From DASUFH01 sp036274645 (GTDB lineage: Bacteria; Acidobacteriota; Terriglobia; 20CM-2-55-15): 15,492 bases of DNA. Positions 12,904 through 15,492 of the stretch are shown one piece after another. The stretch covers positions 1 to 15,492 of the forward strand of contig DASUFH010000180.1 of NCBI GenBank assembly GCA_036274645.1, given 5' to 3'. Both the position numbers and the translations under genes were made by a program. Position 1 is the stretch's first letter. The number at the start of each line of letters is the position of its first letter. The notes beneath the pieces were generated by a model, which was not told where the DNA came from, did no database searches, and saw only the letters and a program-made list of their open reading frames with translations.

Positions 12904-14676
12904 TCAGCGATACGCCTGAGCGATATCGATTCCCTGGTAGTACTTCTTCAGAATCTGATCGAAGGTTGCCCCGTCAAGCGCCATGCCGAACGCGCCGACC
13001 TGGCACATGCCCACACCGTGCCCCCAGCCGGTTCCGAAGAAGCTGATGCCCAGCAACTCGCCGTTCGCATTCCGTTCTTCATCGAAATAGAAGAGGCTGT
13101 CGCGCAGCCCCAGCAGGCTGCGCAGGCGGAGCGCGCGAACAATCTGGGCGCCGCGAGTTCCTGAAATTTCCGTTCGAATCGGCCGTTCCGATGGTCCGCG
13201 TTCGATGACCCGCATGCCTTTGACCGCGCCGATATTCAGCGGCTGAAACGCGGTGTCGATCTCCTGGCGCGTCTTGTGGGTCTGCCACTGCGCCAGGCGC
13301 GAGTACCGGTCCGCCGTCGGATTCACATAGTTCCGTCGATAAACAGCGAATTGAATGACGTCGCCGGCCGCGCGAAAATCGAACAACTCGCCACCGATCC
13401 AGGTACCGTCTTTCATCGCGACGCGATCGTCGCCGACCCGCGCAAAAATCGGCGCCTGCGGGCCGAGGCGAAAAGTCCGGGGCTGATTGCCCACCAGCAT
13501 GTTCATTGTCTGGCCATCCCACGACGTCAACACGCCCTGTTGCCATTCAAAGGCGCTTTTCTTGTCGATGACGCGGTTCAGAACGGTCTTCGTCGGCAGG
13601 TCCATGGTCATCGAGAGGATGCCCTGCTCGGCGAGGAACTCGAGGTCCGAACGAACTTTCACGGTGGGATAAAACGTCGACCGGATGAACCGCGCCAGAT
13701 CCTCGCGGTTGGCCGCGCGGGGTTCGGCCGTTACCTTGATGCCGAGGAAACGGCCGAGATCGGTGTAGTTGGCGACGCCGGCGACGCGCAGGACGGCATC
13801 GTCATAGTCGGCAATCACCTGGCCGGCGGCAAACGCATGCGGCTCCGGATGCTTGTATTCACAGAGCGTGGAGACCAGATACGGTGTCTTGTCCTGAAAG
13901 ATATTCTCTGCGTTCTCGGTCCGGCCGCCGCAGGTGGAACTGTAAAGCGCGTTAATCGGCCGCCCCCCGTAGATCGCGATGGCGCCACGGGTTTCCCTGA
14001 CGGCCTGGCTGGAAAGCGGATGTTCGGTCGACGCGCCATTGTACACCTGGCAGGCGTCGGTATTGCAGATGTCGAAGCCGTCGCCGTTGTACTGTCCGAG
14101 ATTCCGCACAATGTAGGTGCGCGCGGCAACAGACTGCGCCTTGAGCGCTTCCAGTTGTCCGAACGTGATCGGGCTGAGTTCGTTGGGAACAACGCCCAGC
14201 AGATAGTCTTCCAGCGGCAACTCATTGACGACCGTAAAGGAGTTCTTGCTGTTGCCGAATATTTCGATCACGCCCCGATACGTTTTCCCACCCACGTCCA
14301 GCCGGGCCGAGCCTGGCTCCATGCGGATTTTCGTCGACGTCGGCAGGACGAGGACGCGCCCGTCATCGAGTTCAACGATCGCTCGAGATTCGAGACTGCT
14401 CTTCGAGACGGGTCCGGTGGTTCCCGCCCCGATCGTCAGCGCCGTGGACACTTTCACGCTGCGCGCGCGCTGCTTTTCCACCGTGAAGGGCTGATCGGAG
14501 CGAACTGTCACGGTGGCGGCGTCCTGGTTCAGGCCAATCCGGACGGTGGGCTCGGCGCCCAGCCCCGCGTAGGTCTGAAGGCCGGCGGCGTCCAACCGGT
14601 TTTTCACGGATGGCCAGGACGCGAGAGCGACGGCGCACACCAGCGTTGCATAAGCCGCCAGCGTCGTCTTTTTCAT
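12904..14676 (-). CDS. SpoIID/LytB-domain protein with a large internal insertion
   Basis: A SpoIID/LytB-family envelope protein, 590 residues. Members are lytic transglycosylases acting on peptidoglycan stripped of stem peptides. A signal anchor or signal peptide lies at 1-20 (MKKTTLAAYATLVCAVALAS). The catalytic-type region is NELPLEDYLLGVVPNEL (151-167), followed by LKAQSVAARTY (178-188) and YSSTCGGRTENAE (245-257). The closing motif GTGWGHGVGMCQVGAFGMA is at 548-566. The distance between the catalytic region and the closing motif is about 390 residues, compared with about 200 in the Bacillus protein, so roughly 310-485 looks like an extra domain. The start ATG overlaps the stop of the upstream TonB-like gene as ATGA. 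The window shows no sporulation genes, so a vegetative role in cell-wall turnover or division is more likely. Confidence 0.9.
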   Translation of the reverse strand: MKKTTLAAYATLVCAVALASWPSVKNRLDAAGLQTYAGLGAEPTVRIGLNQDAATVTVRSDQPFTVEKQRARSVKVSTALTIGAGTTGPVSKSSLESRAIVELDDGRVLVLPTSTKIRMEPGSARLDVGGKTYRGVIEIFGNSKNSFTVVNELPLEDYLLGVVPNELSPITFGQLEALKAQSVAARTYIVRNLGQYNGDGFDICNTDACQVYNGASTEHPLSSQAVRETRGAIAIYGGRPINALYSSTCGGRTENAENIFQDKTPYLVSTLCEYKHPEPHAFAAGQVIADYDDAVLRVAGVANYTDLGRFLGIKVTAEPRAANREDLARFIRSTFYPTVKVRSDLEFLAEQGILSMTMDLPTKTVLNRVIDKKSAFEWQQGVLTSWDGQTMNMLVGNQPRTFRLGPQAPIFARVGDDRVAMKDGTWIGGELFDFRAAGDVIQFAVYRRNYVNPTADRYSRLAQWQTHKTRQEIDTAFQPLNIGAVKGMRVIERGPSERPIRTEISGTRGAQIVRALRLRSLLGLRDSLFYFDEERNANGELLGISFFGTGWGHGVGMCQVGAFGMALDGATFDQILKKYYQGIDIAQAYR

Positions 14677-15492
14677 GGCAACGAGTAGTTGTACAGGAAG
14701 GTGAACTGCAAAGTCAGGTGATCGCCATCGAAGTTCGACGGCAGTTGCTGAAACGGATTCGATGCGGTAATCGATCCCATCGCTGCGCGGTCGAGCGGAT
14801 CCGCGCCGGAACCGAGCCGCAGGCTGAGTTCCCGGACCTCACCGGTCTTGATGATCGTGAAAGTCAGCACGACCCGTCCGCGCTGTCCGTTGTAGCGGAC
14901 GCTCTGGGGGATGAGCGAATACCAGTTGACCCGCACGCGATTGACAACCTGGTTCAAATATGGGCCGAAATCGTAGCCGCGCGTGTCGGAAAGAATCTGC
15001 GGCTCTTCGGCGCTGAAGTTTGGCAGTTCGAGTCCCTGATCGGTTCCAGTTCGACCGAGGCTCGACGTCGACCGCGGCCGGTTGTTTGCCGCGTTCTGAA
15101 TGGCGTTGTCCACCGCGCCGCTGACGCGTCCTCCACCCAGACTGGGCAGGCGCAGCGCGCTGGAATTGGAGTTTGCAATCTGCGCCGGAAGCGCGCCGTG
15201 CGGGGCGCCGGCATTGGCGGCCAGGGCCGATAACCCGTCATTGCCTGGTCCGGCATTTCTCGGGTTGGACGGCGGCGCGGCCGGCGCCGCAGGCGGCGGC
15301 GAAGGCGGCGCGGGCGGCGCGGCGGGCTGTGGCAGCGACGGCTGCGGCGACAGGCTGCCCGGACGGGCCGGCTCCGGCGTGGACCCGCGTGAAGCCCGCG
15401 GCGTCGCATCCGGACGCGCTCCATCGGCTATCACATCATCCGGCCGGATCACCGACGGGGGTGGCGGTGGCGGGAGCGGCGTTAACCTTGGC
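14673..15492 (-). CDS. TonB-family protein, C-terminal part (start beyond window edge)
   Basis: At least 272 residues; the frame stays open to the right edge and encodes PLPPPPPPS before the first possible start inside the window (GTG at 15452), so the true start lies outside. A Pro/Ala-rich linker occupies roughly the first 100 visible residues, as expected of a periplasm-spanning TonB arm. The last 115 residues resemble a TonB C-terminal domain (YLNQVVNRVRVNWYSLIP, then RGRVVLTFTIIKTGEV, and LDRAAMGSITASNPFQQLP). Such proteins couple inner-membrane energy to outer-membrane transporters, but single-gene TonB-like proteins can have other envelope roles. The N-terminal membrane anchor is not visible. 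The gene overlaps the spoIID-like gene by 4 bases, implying co-translation. Confidence 0.87.
   Translation of the reverse strand, partial: PRLTPLPPPPPPSVIRPDDVIADGARPDATPRASRGSTPEPARPGSLSPQPSLPQPAAPPAPPSPPPAAPAAPPSNPRNAGPGNDGLSALAANAGAPHGALPAQIANSNSSALRLPSLGGGRVSGAVDNAIQNAANNRPRSTSSLGRTGTDQGLELPNFSAEEPQILSDTRGYDFGPYLNQVVNRVRVNWYSLIPQSVRYNGQRGRVVLTFTIIKTGEVRELSLRLGSGADPLDRAAMGSITASNPFQQLPSNFDGDHLTLQFTFLYNYSLP

Noticed and set aside
13276..14688. Long plus-strand open frame antisense to the SpoIID-like gene
   Set aside because: It is a high-GC mirror frame; the minus-strand protein has a signal peptide and SpoIID motifs, and the antisense frame has none.
15450..15452. GTG at 15452 as the start of the TonB-like gene
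   Set aside because: The frame stays open to the window edge and encodes a proline run typical of the TonB linker, so the real start with a membrane anchor must lie outside.

Overview
The window looks like a stretch of a GC-rich Gram-negative bacterial chromosome, most likely an acidobacterium or a close relative. This lineage call is inference. It rests on the high GC, a long secreted protein built of tandem carboxypeptidase-regulatory-like beta-sandwich modules, a large SpoIID/LytB protein beside a proline-rich TonB-family protein, and an Hfq with the typical Gram-negative KHAIS signature. No rRNA, tRNA, CRISPR array, transposase or phage gene was seen.

Layout from left to right. Positions 1-545 (minus) hold the first 181 codons of a sugar-type ABC transporter ATPase, cut by the window edge. 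Positions 546-845 form a repeat-filled intergenic region. Two plus-strand genes follow: a small SLOG/LOG-like nucleotide-binding protein (846-1388) and a 714-residue secreted multi-module protein (1443-3587). A convergent junction with inverted repeats (3588-3771) separates them from a minus-strand histidine-utilisation operon, hutH-hutU-hutI-FTCD (9691 down to 3772). After a 570-base intergenic region comes the conserved minus-strand cluster miaA-hfq-hflX (12654 down to 10262). Upstream of it is another repeat region, and then spoIID-like and tonB-like genes that overlap by 4 bases, the latter running off the right edge.

How the genes work together. HutH, HutU and HutI convert histidine to urocanate, then imidazolonepropionate, then formiminoglutamate. 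A fused formiminotransferase-cyclodeaminase passes the formimino group to tetrahydrofolate, leaving glutamate and 5,10-methenyl-THF, so no separate hutG or hutF is needed locally. MiaA (tRNA A37 prenylation), Hfq (sRNA chaperone) and HflX (ribosome-associated GTPase) form the familiar RNA/translation cluster. The SpoIID-like and TonB-like genes belong to the cell envelope.

The most notable content is not a new gene system but small DNA structure between genes. There are two families of palindromic, REP/MITE-like repeats at three loci, one apparently nested inside the other. A perfect 36-bp tandem duplication over the miaA start creates a five-codon in-frame minicistron. Two hairpins sit exactly over the two possible hflX start codons. 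Three DnaA-box-like 9-mers cluster upstream of hutH. I found no convincing evidence for an undescribed multi-gene system; the coding content is mostly well-known families.
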